NCBI GenBank assembly: GCA_017452525.1
Contig: JAFTMG010000082.1
Coordinates: forward strand, 1 to 64,000
From: Clostridia bacterium
GTDB lineage: Bacteria > Bacillota > Clostridia > Oscillospirales > CAG-272
Direction of reading: 5' to 3'
DNA length: 64,000 nt
Part shown: positions 52,957-60,032 of the stretch, one piece after another
Layout: every line of letters starts with the position of its first letter
Numbering within the stretch: the first letter of the stretch is position 1
Notes under the pieces: generated by a model
Told to the model about the DNA's origin: nothing
The model's database searches: none
Seen by the model: only the letters and a program-made list of their open reading frames with translations
Position numbers and translations under genes: made by a program

Positions 52957-53670
52957 ATGCTGTTTTTTTATGTCCGACACGGAGACCCCATATATAATCC
53001 CGACCAGCTGACGCCCCTTGGTCGCCGTCAGGCAGAGGCGATCGGGCGCAGACTTGCCATGTTTGGGGTGGATCGGGTCTTCTCCTCCACCTCTATTCGC
53101 GCACAGCAGACGGCGGAGCCGACCTGCGAGTTGACCAAAAAGGAAGCCACGCTTTTGGATTTTTGCCATGAACATCACGCATGGAATGAAATGACCAGAA
53201 TGGTGAACGGGCGTAAAAGATGGCTCTTTGAGGATCCTGCCACCAAGCGATTGTTCGTCAGCTCGGAGATGCGTGCGTTAGGGTTTCGCTGGTATGAGCA
53301 TCCCGAGTTCGCAGAGTATGACTTCAAAAGCGGTATGGAGCGAATTCTGAACGGAGTCGACGAGCTGTTTGCCTCTCTCGGTTATGAGCATGACAGGGAA
53401 GCGCACCTCTTCCGTGCGGTGAAGCCGACGGATGAGCGCGTGGCACTGTTTGCCCATCAGGGCTTTGGTTCTCTGTTCCTCAGCTGTGTGCTGGATATTC
53501 CGTATCCCGAGTTCAGCTCCCACTACGATCTTCAGCATACCGGCATGGCGGCGATCGAGTTCCGCGAGCAGGATGGCATGGTCATCCCTCGTATGCTGAC
53601 GCTTGGAAACGATGCCCACCTGTATCGGGACGCGTTGCCGCTGAACTATAACAGCCGCGTCCGTTTTTGA
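52957..53670 (+). CDS. histidine phosphatase family protein, RHGDPIY subgroup
   Basis: A 237-residue protein resembling the one at 19369-20094. YVRHGDPIYNPDQLTPLGRRQAEAIGRRL opens with the catalytic histidine, VFSSTSIRAQQTAEPT holds an arginine, and LFAHQGFGSLFLSCVLDIPYPEFSSHYDLQHTG carries the second histidine. The long middle part has RWYEHPEF and acidic residues. The presence of two such paralogues 33 kb apart points to a dedicated but unknown substrate. The gene is monocistronic between a consensus promoter and a strong terminator. Confidence 0.87.
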   Translation: MLFFYVRHGDPIYNPDQLTPLGRRQAEAIGRRLAMFGVDRVFSSTSIRAQQTAEPTCELTKKEATLLDFCHEHHAWNEMTRMVNGRKRWLFEDPATKRLFVSSEMRALGFRWYEHPEFAEYDFKSGMERILNGVDELFASLGYEHDREAHLFRAVKPTDERVALFAHQGFGSLFLSCVLDIPYPEFSSHYDLQHTGMAAIEFREQDGMVIPRMLTLGNDAHLYRDALPLNYNSRVRF

Positions 53671-53686
53671 CGTGATATACAAAAAT

Positions 53687-53714
53687 AACGCGCCCGCAAG
53701 CTTGCGGGCGCGTT
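53687..53714. terminator. bidirectional terminator
   Basis: A perfect 28-base palindrome (AACGCGCCCGCAAG and its complement) lies between the convergent phosphatase and lipoprotein genes. Confidence 0.9.
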
Positions 53715-53732
53715 GTTTGGTTTCAGTAGCGT

Positions 53733-55961
53733 TTATTTTCTGGTGGGCTGCATTACCGAGACGCTTGCTTCGGTAAATGTCTTCATCGGGAGCGCGACGG
53801 TCTTGTGGCCGCCGTCAGCTACGACGATCAGCTCTACACTGCCTTGCTTGGACAGGGCAAAGTCAATGGTATAGTAGTAGCCGGAGCTGGTGCCCGCGGT
53901 CTGCTTTGCAAAGGATGCCGAGTCGGTGGGCCACATCAGCACAGCGGGCTCGAAGAGTCTGTAAAGCTTGGTTGTGCCGCCCCAGCCGTGGTGAGCGACC
54001 TGCATGATGTCGGTCTTGAGTGTTTTTCCGTCATACATCTTGCACATGATGCCGGAAGCCTCGTCTTCGATATCGCCGAGAATGGTGAAGCGCTGTCCGC
54101 CGATATCAAACCGTGTGACCATACAGCTGTCATTGAAGGTGTGAAGAATGGTGGGGTAGAGGTCCTCCTGGGTGTAGAGACACTCGATCTTGAGGTTTCT
54201 GACCTGAACGGTCTGACCGGTGTGGAGCTTGGTCAGCTTACAGCCGGTGGTGATGCTCAGACCCTTGAGAGAGCCGTTGCGAATATAGGAGCCGGGATTG
54301 TTGGAGTTGTAATTGATGGAGGTTCTGGCAACGTTGTAAATGACCTGATCCAGTACGACCGCGGTGCTGTAGGAGTTGCAGACGTTGAAGAAGTTTTCAA
54401 AGTGATCCCAATGCTCATGAGAGATGATCCATGCGGCAATGTGGATCTTACCGTCGGTGCGCTTGTTGAGGCGCTTAAGGGAATTATACAGCTCGGTCTT
54501 ATCCTGACCGGAGGTACCGCCACCGTCGTGAACGATGAAGCTTCCGTCCTCCAGCGTGATGATGAAGGCGTTACCGAAGTTTCCTGCCTCATAGTCCAGA
54601 TCCAGCATGGTAAAGGTGGTGTCGGTGATCTTGGTGTAGGGATCCTCGTTGGCAGGCAGATTGACCGCGGACATAGGCTCGGTCACGATACGGACTGCGG
54701 GGATATAATCCACGTAGTAGGCGTGGACCATGTTCTTGTCGTCGTAGTAGGTAGCGAAGAGATTGTTGCCGATCTGATTTTCCTGATGCAGCTTGTAGCC
54801 TGCCGCCTCCAGCTTGGCGCGGTATGCCTTGAAGCCGTCAACGGTAGCGCCGGTGTAATAAAGCTCATAGCAGGAATCCAGACCTTCCATGACGCCCTCA
54901 AAGACGCCGCCGTCATAGGTCGGAATGCTGGTGTCCCAGTTCTCGTATGCCTTGACCACGCGGGTTCCTGCCGCCATGGCGAGGTTCTTGTTGCCGTTGG
55001 CATCGGTAAAGGTAAAGTCGGAGATAGAGGAGGTCAACAGTTCGGTCGCCATGCCGATGGTCAGATCGGACCAACCGCCGACCACGATCTTATTGCCGAT
55101 CACGGAGAAGCCATATTCATTGGGTGCCAGCGTCTCCAGAAATTGCTGCATTTCGGGACGGTTGGTTCTGCCGACTACGATCTCAAAGGATTTGCTGTCG
55201 GGCTCCTGGTTTCTGCCCACCCAGTCGGTGCCAAGAGGAATGTTGACGTTTTTGAACTGACGCATCATATCGTTGCGCAGCTCCAACGCCTTGTTGACCA
55301 CATAGTCGGTGCGGTCCTTCGGTTCAGTGGCACTCTTGATGTTGTCCAGACCGTCCTTGAAGATGATGGTGAAGTTACTCTTGTTGGACTCATTCAGCAG
55401 GACCACGCTATCCTCTGCCGCCTGACAGAAGTAAAGCTCCTCGGGAATGGAGAAGGTGCCTTCGCCGGCGGTGGGAAGCAGATACGTTTCAATAAAATAG
55501 TCCATCGCGTCATCCAGCAGGGAGCTGACGGAGGCGTTGATGACGATCTTATTGCCGACCTTGGCGATGACGTAACCGAAGGAGACGTCCTTCATTGCCT
55601 CTGCCGATTCGGGGCGGTTGGTGTTACCGACCAGGATCTCATAAGCCGCGGCATCGATTTCGCTCTCATTCTTAACAAAATCGTCCGTGAACTGGCGGAA
55701 GTTCTTGCCCAGCTTTTCGGTAACCGTCTTGTTGAGCAGGACGGCGGCGTCTACCGCTGCCTGAGGCGCAAGATCGGGGCGGATCAGCGCGTATTCCTCG
55801 ACCGCAATCGAGAGGGTCTTTACTTCGGGTGCCGTGGTTGCGGTGTCACTCACTGTGGTCTCGTCCTCGGCTCCCTGGCTGTTACATGCGATCAGCGCGG
55901 CGGAAAGCATGAGCAGGCAGAGCAGAACGGACAATGTACGGAGCATCATAGATTTGTTCAT
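53733..55961 (-). CDS. metallo-beta-lactamase-fold lipoprotein with repeated N-terminal domains
   Basis: A 742-residue lipoprotein with lipobox LIAC at about residues 23-26 (MLSAALIACNSQG). Two related modules follow: YEILVGNTNRPESAEAM...GNKIVINASVSSLLDDAMDYF near 110-170 and FEIVVGRTNRPEMQQFL...GNKIVVGGWSDLTIGMATELL near 245-310. A beta-rich linker leads to a metallo-beta-lactamase domain (about 440-720). This has IISHEHWDHFENFF in place of HxHxDH, FTILGDIEDEASG and MQVAHHGWGG. The first block reads HEHWDH, which still provides two histidines and an aspartate-histidine pair. It is attached outside the membrane; the substrate may be a phosphodiester or glycan. The start at 55961 follows AAGGTAGG. 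Confidence 0.87.
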   Translation of the reverse strand: MNKSMMLRTLSVLLCLLMLSAALIACNSQGAEDETTVSDTATTAPEVKTLSIAVEEYALIRPDLAPQAAVDAAVLLNKTVTEKLGKNFRQFTDDFVKNESEIDAAAYEILVGNTNRPESAEAMKDVSFGYVIAKVGNKIVINASVSSLLDDAMDYFIETYLLPTAGEGTFSIPEELYFCQAAEDSVVLLNESNKSNFTIIFKDGLDNIKSATEPKDRTDYVVNKALELRNDMMRQFKNVNIPLGTDWVGRNQEPDSKSFEIVVGRTNRPEMQQFLETLAPNEYGFSVIGNKIVVGGWSDLTIGMATELLTSSISDFTFTDANGNKNLAMAAGTRVVKAYENWDTSIPTYDGGVFEGVMEGLDSCYELYYTGATVDGFKAYRAKLEAAGYKLHQENQIGNNLFATYYDDKNMVHAYYVDYIPAVRIVTEPMSAVNLPANEDPYTKITDTTFTMLDLDYEAGNFGNAFIITLEDGSFIVHDGGGTSGQDKTELYNSLKRLNKRTDGKIHIAAWIISHEHWDHFENFFNVCNSYSTAVVLDQVIYNVARTSINYNSNNPGSYIRNGSLKGLSITTGCKLTKLHTGQTVQVRNLKIECLYTQEDLYPTILHTFNDSCMVTRFDIGGQRFTILGDIEDEASGIMCKMYDGKTLKTDIMQVAHHGWGGTTKLYRLFEPAVLMWPTDSASFAKQTAGTSSGYYYTIDFALSKQGSVELIVVADGGHKTVALPMKTFTEASVSVMQPTRK

Positions 55962-56086
55962 GATGTACCTACCTTTCTTGAAATATTTTATATATGCAAT
56001 CTCCTTTGTGCAAAGAAAAGGAAATGCGTTCCGAGTGATGCGGTGGTCGGGCGGAGGTGACCGCCGCGGTGTGCGGACCGATTGTC

Positions 56087-56536
56087 TCACAGAAAATCGG
56101 GACCGAAGCTGTGCGGGAGAAGGGCGGAAAGGAGCAGAACCACCGGCTCCGCGTCTTCACGGTTCGGCTCGAGTACGACGCGGAAGGTGTCGGGATCGCA
56201 AAATTCCCGTAGGACCTGGCGGCAGACGCCGCAGGGCGGGAAAGCGCCCGCTGTATCTGATCCCGTGCCGCCGACTACGGCAATGGCAACAAAGTCGCCG
56301 CTCGTAGCTCCTTGGCTGATCGCCTTGAAGATCGCCACGCGCTCGGCGCAGACCGTGGGTGAGAAGGCGGCGTTTTCAATGTTGCAGCCGTGAATGATCT
56401 CGCCGGATCGGGTCAGCAACGCGGCACCGACGCGGCAATGGGAGTAGGGCGCGTAGGAGCGCTCCCGTGCCTTCTTTGCCTCGTCCAACAGCATCTGCGG
56501 CGTGATCCGATCGGGAAAAGGGAGAGAGATATTCAT
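56087..56536 (-). CDS. cdd: cytidine deaminase
   Basis: A 149-residue homotetrameric-type cytidine deaminase that hydrolyses cytidine and deoxycytidine to uridine forms. APYSHCRVGAALLT is the substrate-binding start, CNIENAAFSPTVCAERVAIF carries the catalytic glutamate and first zinc cysteine, and PPCGVCRQVLREF the other two zinc cysteines. About 15 residues longer than usual at the C-terminus. GAGAGGTG precedes the ATG. It follows the HD gene in the same direction after 135 bases. Confidence 0.95.
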   Translation of the reverse strand: MNISLPFPDRITPQMLLDEAKKARERSYAPYSHCRVGAALLTRSGEIIHGCNIENAAFSPTVCAERVAIFKAISQGATSGDFVAIAVVGGTGSDTAGAFPPCGVCRQVLREFCDPDTFRVVLEPNREDAEPVVLLLSALLPHSFGPDFL

Positions 56537-56671
56537 TTTGTCACCTCTCTTTCATAGGACCTGTCAAATTTCGTCCCCCGGGTCTCCATCCATACCGCTG
56601 GCATGACGGCAATGTAACAAAGCGTGCGGAGGCACATCCATTCTTCCTTTGAAAATGAAACGGAGCCGCCC

Positions 56672-57265
56672 TTATTTGGCAGGAGAGGACTCCATAAAGT
56701 AGGTTGCCTCCTGGTCTGCAACGGAGAGGGCGAAGGCGAGAGGGAACATTTCAAAGGATTTTGCCACGTTGTTGGCATTGTTGGCATCCTCGGAGAAGCC
56801 CATGTGATAGCGAATGGCAAACGCCTCGTCCCGGGTTAGACGCATATATCCCGTGGCAATGTATACGGATTTTTCACCGTGACCGTAGGGCAGGGAATCC
56901 TCAATGGTGTAATAAGGAACGCTCTGCCACCGTCCGTTTTCATCCTTCACGTTGCGGAAGGAGGTCTTGTAGAAGTTGACCTTGCACAGGTCGTGCAAGA
57001 GTGCGGCGATGGCGATGCTCTCCGCGGAATAGGAGATGCCGTACAGATCCTTCACGCGGTGCCGCTCCATATAGTCTACCAGACACTCGTAAACGTTCAG
57101 ACTGTGCTCACACAGTCCGCCCTCATGGGCACTGTGGTAACGGGAGCTGGCAGGCGCGGTAAAGAAATCGCACCCCTCCGAGCAGAGATAAGCGAGCAAG
57201 CGGTCCGCGCCCTCGCGGGTAATATTGTCACGAAAGATCTGAATGAATTTTTCCTTATTGGTCAC
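56672..57265 (-). CDS. HD-domain phosphohydrolase
   Basis: A 197-residue HD-domain protein. HEGGLCEHSLNVYECL and IAIAALLHDLCKVNFYK supply the metal-binding H...HD pattern, and YGHGEKSVYIATGYMRLTRDEAFAIRYHMG gives further histidines. The fold is that of phosphatases or nucleotidases acting on nucleotides, which fits the adjacent cytidine deaminase. The start codon is GTG, eight bases after GGAGGTG. It has its own promoter. Confidence 0.87.
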   Translation of the reverse strand: MTNKEKFIQIFRDNITREGADRLLAYLCSEGCDFFTAPASSRYHSAHEGGLCEHSLNVYECLVDYMERHRVKDLYGISYSAESIAIAALLHDLCKVNFYKTSFRNVKDENGRWQSVPYYTIEDSLPYGHGEKSVYIATGYMRLTRDEAFAIRYHMGFSEDANNANNVAKSFEMFPLAFALSVADQEATYFMESSPAK

Positions 57266-57305
57266 GGTTGATGCACCTCCGTCAATCGGTAAAAGTTCTC
57301 ATTCT

Positions 57306-57334
57306 ATTGTACCACGAAATCGTGACAAAGTAAA
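57306..57334 (-). promoter_or_regulatory. promoter of the HD-cdd genes, with small palindrome
   Basis: Minus strand: -35 TTTACT, 17-base spacer, -10 TACAAT. The palindrome CACGA-AA-TCGTG (57313-57324) lies between the two elements and could be an operator. Confidence 0.65.
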
Positions 57335-57405
57335 GAGAAATTTGATATAGAAAACAAAAAAAGCACGGTGTGTGGGTGATGGCGCAGTTTTTTGAGTATT
57401 GCCTC

Positions 57406-57434
57406 TTGACTCACGGCACACAATATATTATAAT
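57406..57434 (+). promoter_or_regulatory. promoter of the four-helix membrane protein gene
   Basis: -35 TTGACT, 17-base spacer, -10 TATAAT, 34 bases before the start. Confidence 0.85.
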
Positions 57435-57468
57435 ATATTGTAACGTTTTCTTTTGCGAGGCATTTTAT

Positions 57469-58131
57469 ATGGATTATACGGAAATGGAAAAAATGATGGA
57501 AGAGCTGATGCAGGATCCCATGTATCAGCAGGTGTTCTGGATCACCTTTATCATTACCGCCTGTGTCATGGTGGTGGTTGGGATCGTGTTGTATATTCTC
57601 GGCGCCATCGGTGTGCGCCGATTGAGCGCGACGGCGGGGCTTTCTCATCCTGCGCTGGCGTTTGTACCGATCCTGCGCTGGGCAATGCTGGGGCGGCTTG
57701 CCGAGCTGCGCCTTCCCCGCGAGAGAAAGAAGAAAAAGGTCTTCGCCTATTCGGTGCATCTGCCGATCCTGATGACGCTCTCTACCGTTCTGGAATTTGC
57801 GTATTCGGGTTACATTCTGTACTATGATTATCTGAATCCGGAGGTCCTTCCCGCCGAGCAGCTTGCGGGGCTGATGAGCGGCGTGTCGATCGCCTTCTCC
57901 GTGATCGATATGATCGCAACGGTGGTCCTTCTGATGGCACTGTTCCGTGTGTTTATGCTGATCGGCAACGGCTCTCCCTTGCTGATGACGCTTCTGTGCG
58001 CGCTGATCGGCTTCTGTATGCCGATCCTGCTCTTTGCCTATCGTAAGAACACGGTCGCGCCCCAACCGCTTGAAGGCGAGGACGGCGACGGAGACGACCC
58101 GAACAACGGATTTTATTATGACGGTCAGTAA
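57469..58131 (+). CDS. membrane protein of unknown function
   Basis: A 220-residue protein with four hydrophobic segments (about 19-45, 56-75, 94-115, 135-200, the last probably two helices). It has a charged loop RERKKKKVF and an acidic C-terminal tail (EGEDGDGDDPNN). I know no named family. ATG at 57469 lies 34 bases past the -10; the frame opens earlier at 57370 but that would cross the promoter. Its stop codon is also the first base of the inverted repeat of the next insert. Confidence 0.78.
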   Translation: MDYTEMEKMMEELMQDPMYQQVFWITFIITACVMVVVGIVLYILGAIGVRRLSATAGLSHPALAFVPILRWAMLGRLAELRLPRERKKKKVFAYSVHLPILMTLSTVLEFAYSGYILYYDYLNPEVLPAEQLAGLMSGVSIAFSVIDMIATVVLLMALFRVFMLIGNGSPLLMTLLCALIGFCMPILLFAYRKNTVAPQPLEGEDGDGDDPNNGFYYDGQ

Positions 58132-58178
58132 AACAAAAATGCCTCCCCATAGAGCTGTACCCTAAAGGACAGTTTTAC
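58129..58178 (+). repeat. left inverted repeat of the insert
   Basis: Matches the reverse complement of 59974-60023 over about 50 bases, with a divergent stretch of seven bases and a 2-base indel. It overlaps the stop codon of the preceding gene. Confidence 0.75.
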
Positions 58179-58196
58179 CTACCGACAGAAAAAAGC

Positions 58197-58227
58197 AAAA
58201 ACCGCAGATTGTTTTCCTGCGGTTTTT
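58197..58227 (+). terminator. terminator of the membrane protein gene
   Basis: Arms AAAAACCGCAG (58197-58207) and CTGCGGTTTTT (58217-58227) with a 9-base loop. It lies inside the insert, so it may belong to the element. The remainder up to 58372 shows no gene. Confidence 0.85.
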
Positions 58228-58372
58228 GTGCTATAATAAATATTATAATTAAAACTGTTCCAGTGATTAAATAAAATCCAGACTTTAATTAAACAGTTAG
58301 ATAAATATGATTTTATCCGTATGTTAGAATTTGAGTTATATATACAAATGCATATTATGAAGGGAGTTGCAA

Positions 58373-59368
58373 ATGAAGAAAATTAATGTGTATATTAATT
58401 CGTATTTAGAATATATGAATAGTATTTTATTGACCAGTAGATATAATGAAATTACAGAGCCATATATTGGATATGGATTGATGACAAAAGAAGAAAATGA
58501 ATATACGACCCGTATAAAGTACTTTTTAGATAAATATCGTAATGACGATATTTATCAATATATTGAGAGTTTGGTTCCAAATGGTTTTACTTTTTCGCGT
58601 CCGGTGGAATTAATGTTGAGCCTTGGAAATAATAAAGATTTTTCGATGCAATACACGCCGTCAGAGATGTGTATTGAGTATTGTGGTGGAATGTCAAAAA
58701 TCAAAGAATTGTTGAGATTGTTGAAAGATTATGAAGCAAAAATTGGTTTTTTTGCCTTTTTTGATGAAGCAAAAAAATACTACGATCCAGTAATTGAACA
58801 AGCAAAAGAAGTTGCCAATAAATACCCCTATATATCCATTTTAGAAAATGAATACGGAAAAGAGCAGAATTCTTATAATTATATTTTATCTTCTTTAATG
58901 ATAGGCAATTACGGAATATCTTTTGGTGGAAAAGGAAAGACAAAACTTGATATATATTCTGTTTTTGCAACAGATGGATTCAGTATATCAGAGGCGGTGT
59001 TATTTCATGAATTTTCACATCCGTTTATCAATCCATTGACTGAAAAATACATAGATTTGGTTACTAAATATCAAAGTTCGCATGAGTTGTTGAAAAAATA
59101 CAAATTACCGGGCTTTAAATCGGGATATGGTGATTGGTGTGAGTGTGTTAATGAGCACCTTGTGAGGGCGATGGTTATTCACTTGTTGCAAAAATGTAAT
59201 CTTCAAGATATGGCAACTAAAATGTTAGATCATGACCTATGTAAGGGGTATAAGTATATACCGTTAATACTTGAAAAATATAAATATTATGATAACCATC
59301 GTGATATCTATTCTGATTTTGAAACATTCTATCCTACATTGTTAGAAGTATTCTCTATTATTATTTGA
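58373..59368 (+). CDS. DUF4932-like putative metallopeptidase
   Basis: A 331-residue soluble protein, AT-rich. FHEFSHPFINPLTEKYIDL near residue 220 is an HExxH-type zinc motif, and a downstream CECVNEHLVRAMVIHLL has a glutamate-histidine pair that could supply the third ligand. This matches the pattern of DUF4932 proteins, whose substrate is unknown. The N-terminal half is helical (LNSYLEYMNSILLTSRYNE-like) with no signal peptide. AAGGGAG lies six bases before the ATG. It is the main passenger of the inverted-repeat insert. Confidence 0.75.
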   Translation: MKKINVYINSYLEYMNSILLTSRYNEITEPYIGYGLMTKEENEYTTRIKYFLDKYRNDDIYQYIESLVPNGFTFSRPVELMLSLGNNKDFSMQYTPSEMCIEYCGGMSKIKELLRLLKDYEAKIGFFAFFDEAKKYYDPVIEQAKEVANKYPYISILENEYGKEQNSYNYILSSLMIGNYGISFGGKGKTKLDIYSVFATDGFSISEAVLFHEFSHPFINPLTEKYIDLVTKYQSSHELLKKYKLPGFKSGYGDWCECVNEHLVRAMVIHLLQKCNLQDMATKMLDHDLCKGYKYIPLILEKYKYYDNHRDIYSDFETFYPTLLEVFSIII

Positions 59369-59420
59369 AATTTGAAATGAGATAATAAATTTCAATTTGT
59401 CGATAAATGCAGAAATTGCC

Positions 59421-59875
59421 AAAGCCTCCCTTGTGTAAAGGGAGGTGGCGCGCGAAGCGTGACGGAGGGATTGTAATGCAGAGAAAATACAATAAAGACA
59501 TTGTTCCAACCGCAAAAATGCTACGAAAGAATATGACCAAAGAAGAAAAACACCTTTGGTATGATTTTCTGCGCACCTATCCCGTTCGTTTTTCTCGTCA
59601 AAAGGTTCTCGGAAGGTATATTGCGGATTTTTACTGCGCAGAGGCAAAGCTCGTCATAGAGCTTGACGGTTCGGGGCATTATACGGAAGAAGGAAAGCAA
59701 TACGATGAAGAAAGAACCGCTTTTCTCGAAGAATACGGATTGACCGTTATCAGAATACCGAATACAGAAATACACAAAAACTTTCGAGGTGTTTGCGAAT
59801 ATATTGACCGCCTCGTAGAACAATCCCTCAGTCAGCTTCGCTGACAGCTCCCTTTACACAAGGGAGCCTTTTTTT
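59421..59875. mobile_element. DUF559 gene enclosed in hairpin-forming inverted repeats
   Basis: The left arm (59421-59474) and right arm (59820-59875) are imperfect inverted copies. Each carries a CTCCCTT-hairpin-AAGGGAG unit, a GCGAAGCGTGAC or TCAGCTTCGCTGAC unit, and ends in the sequence GAGGGATTGT facing the gene. The left arm supplies the ribosome site GGAGGG for the gene, and the right arm encodes its last seven residues and stop and forms a terminator with a T run. Similar arms lie at 51-98 without a gene. This looks like a compact mobile or homing-like unit. Confidence 0.72.
59476..59844 (+). CDS. DUF559 (Vsr-like endonuclease fold) protein
   Basis: A 122-residue DUF559 protein. MTKEEKHLWYDFLR is the family helix, VRFSRQKVLGRYIADFYCAEAKLVIELDGSGH carries the nuclease core (DFYC and ELDG), and Y..ER..FLEEYGLTVIRIPN..I closes it. 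The fold is shared with very-short-patch-repair endonucleases, but activity is not proven. ATG at 59476 follows GGAGGG by six bases; the frame is also open through the left arm from 59407. The final residues QSLSQLR are encoded by the right repeat arm. Confidence 0.86.
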   Translation: MQRKYNKDIVPTAKMLRKNMTKEEKHLWYDFLRTYPVRFSRQKVLGRYIADFYCAEAKLVIELDGSGHYTEEGKQYDEERTAFLEEYGLTVIRIPNTEIHKNFRGVCEYIDRLVEQSLSQLR

Positions 59876-59932
59876 GTTCACCTATGACTTGTCAATTTTC
59901 CTGACAAGCACTGCTTTTGTAGACACAAAAGC

Positions 59933-59970
59933 AAAATACTGCATACCTCTTTCGAGATATGCAGTATTTT
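59933..59970. terminator. hairpins near the right end of the insert
   Basis: 13-base arms AAAATACTGCATA (59933-59945) and complement (59958-59970) with a T run. Two further hairpins, TTGTCA-TGACAA and GCTTTTGT-ACAAAAGC, lie just upstream at about 59889-59932. No gene is present from 59876 to 60032. Confidence 0.75.
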
Positions 59971-59973
59971 TGA

Positions 59974-60023
59974 AAAACTGTCCTTTAGAGTAACACTCTA
60001 TGCAGGGAGGCATTTTTGTTTTA
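59974..60023 (-). repeat. right inverted repeat of the insert
   Basis: Inverted counterpart of 58129-58178. It ends ten bases before the stop codon of the ABC exporter gene. Confidence 0.75.
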
Positions 60024-60032
60024 TTTCACGGA

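Larger units (their letters stand above)
58129..60023. mobile_element. AT-rich insert bounded by about 50-bp inverted repeats
   Basis: The segment begins with TAAAACAAAAATGCCTCCC at 58129 and ends with the complement of the same sequence at 60023. Both ends also share CATAGAG and CTAAAGGACAGTTTT, with one 2-base indel and a short divergent stretch. Between lie a terminator, a DUF4932 gene and a nested DUF559 element. It sits between two convergent genes, and its base composition is much more AT-rich than both flanks. No transposase was found, so it may be mobilised in trans, or be an old insertion framed by repeat elements. Confidence 0.65.

Noticed and set aside
56533..56820. 95-codon minus-strand frame between cdd and the HD gene
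   Set aside because: It overlaps the HD gene in another frame, has no family features and no convincing ribosome site.
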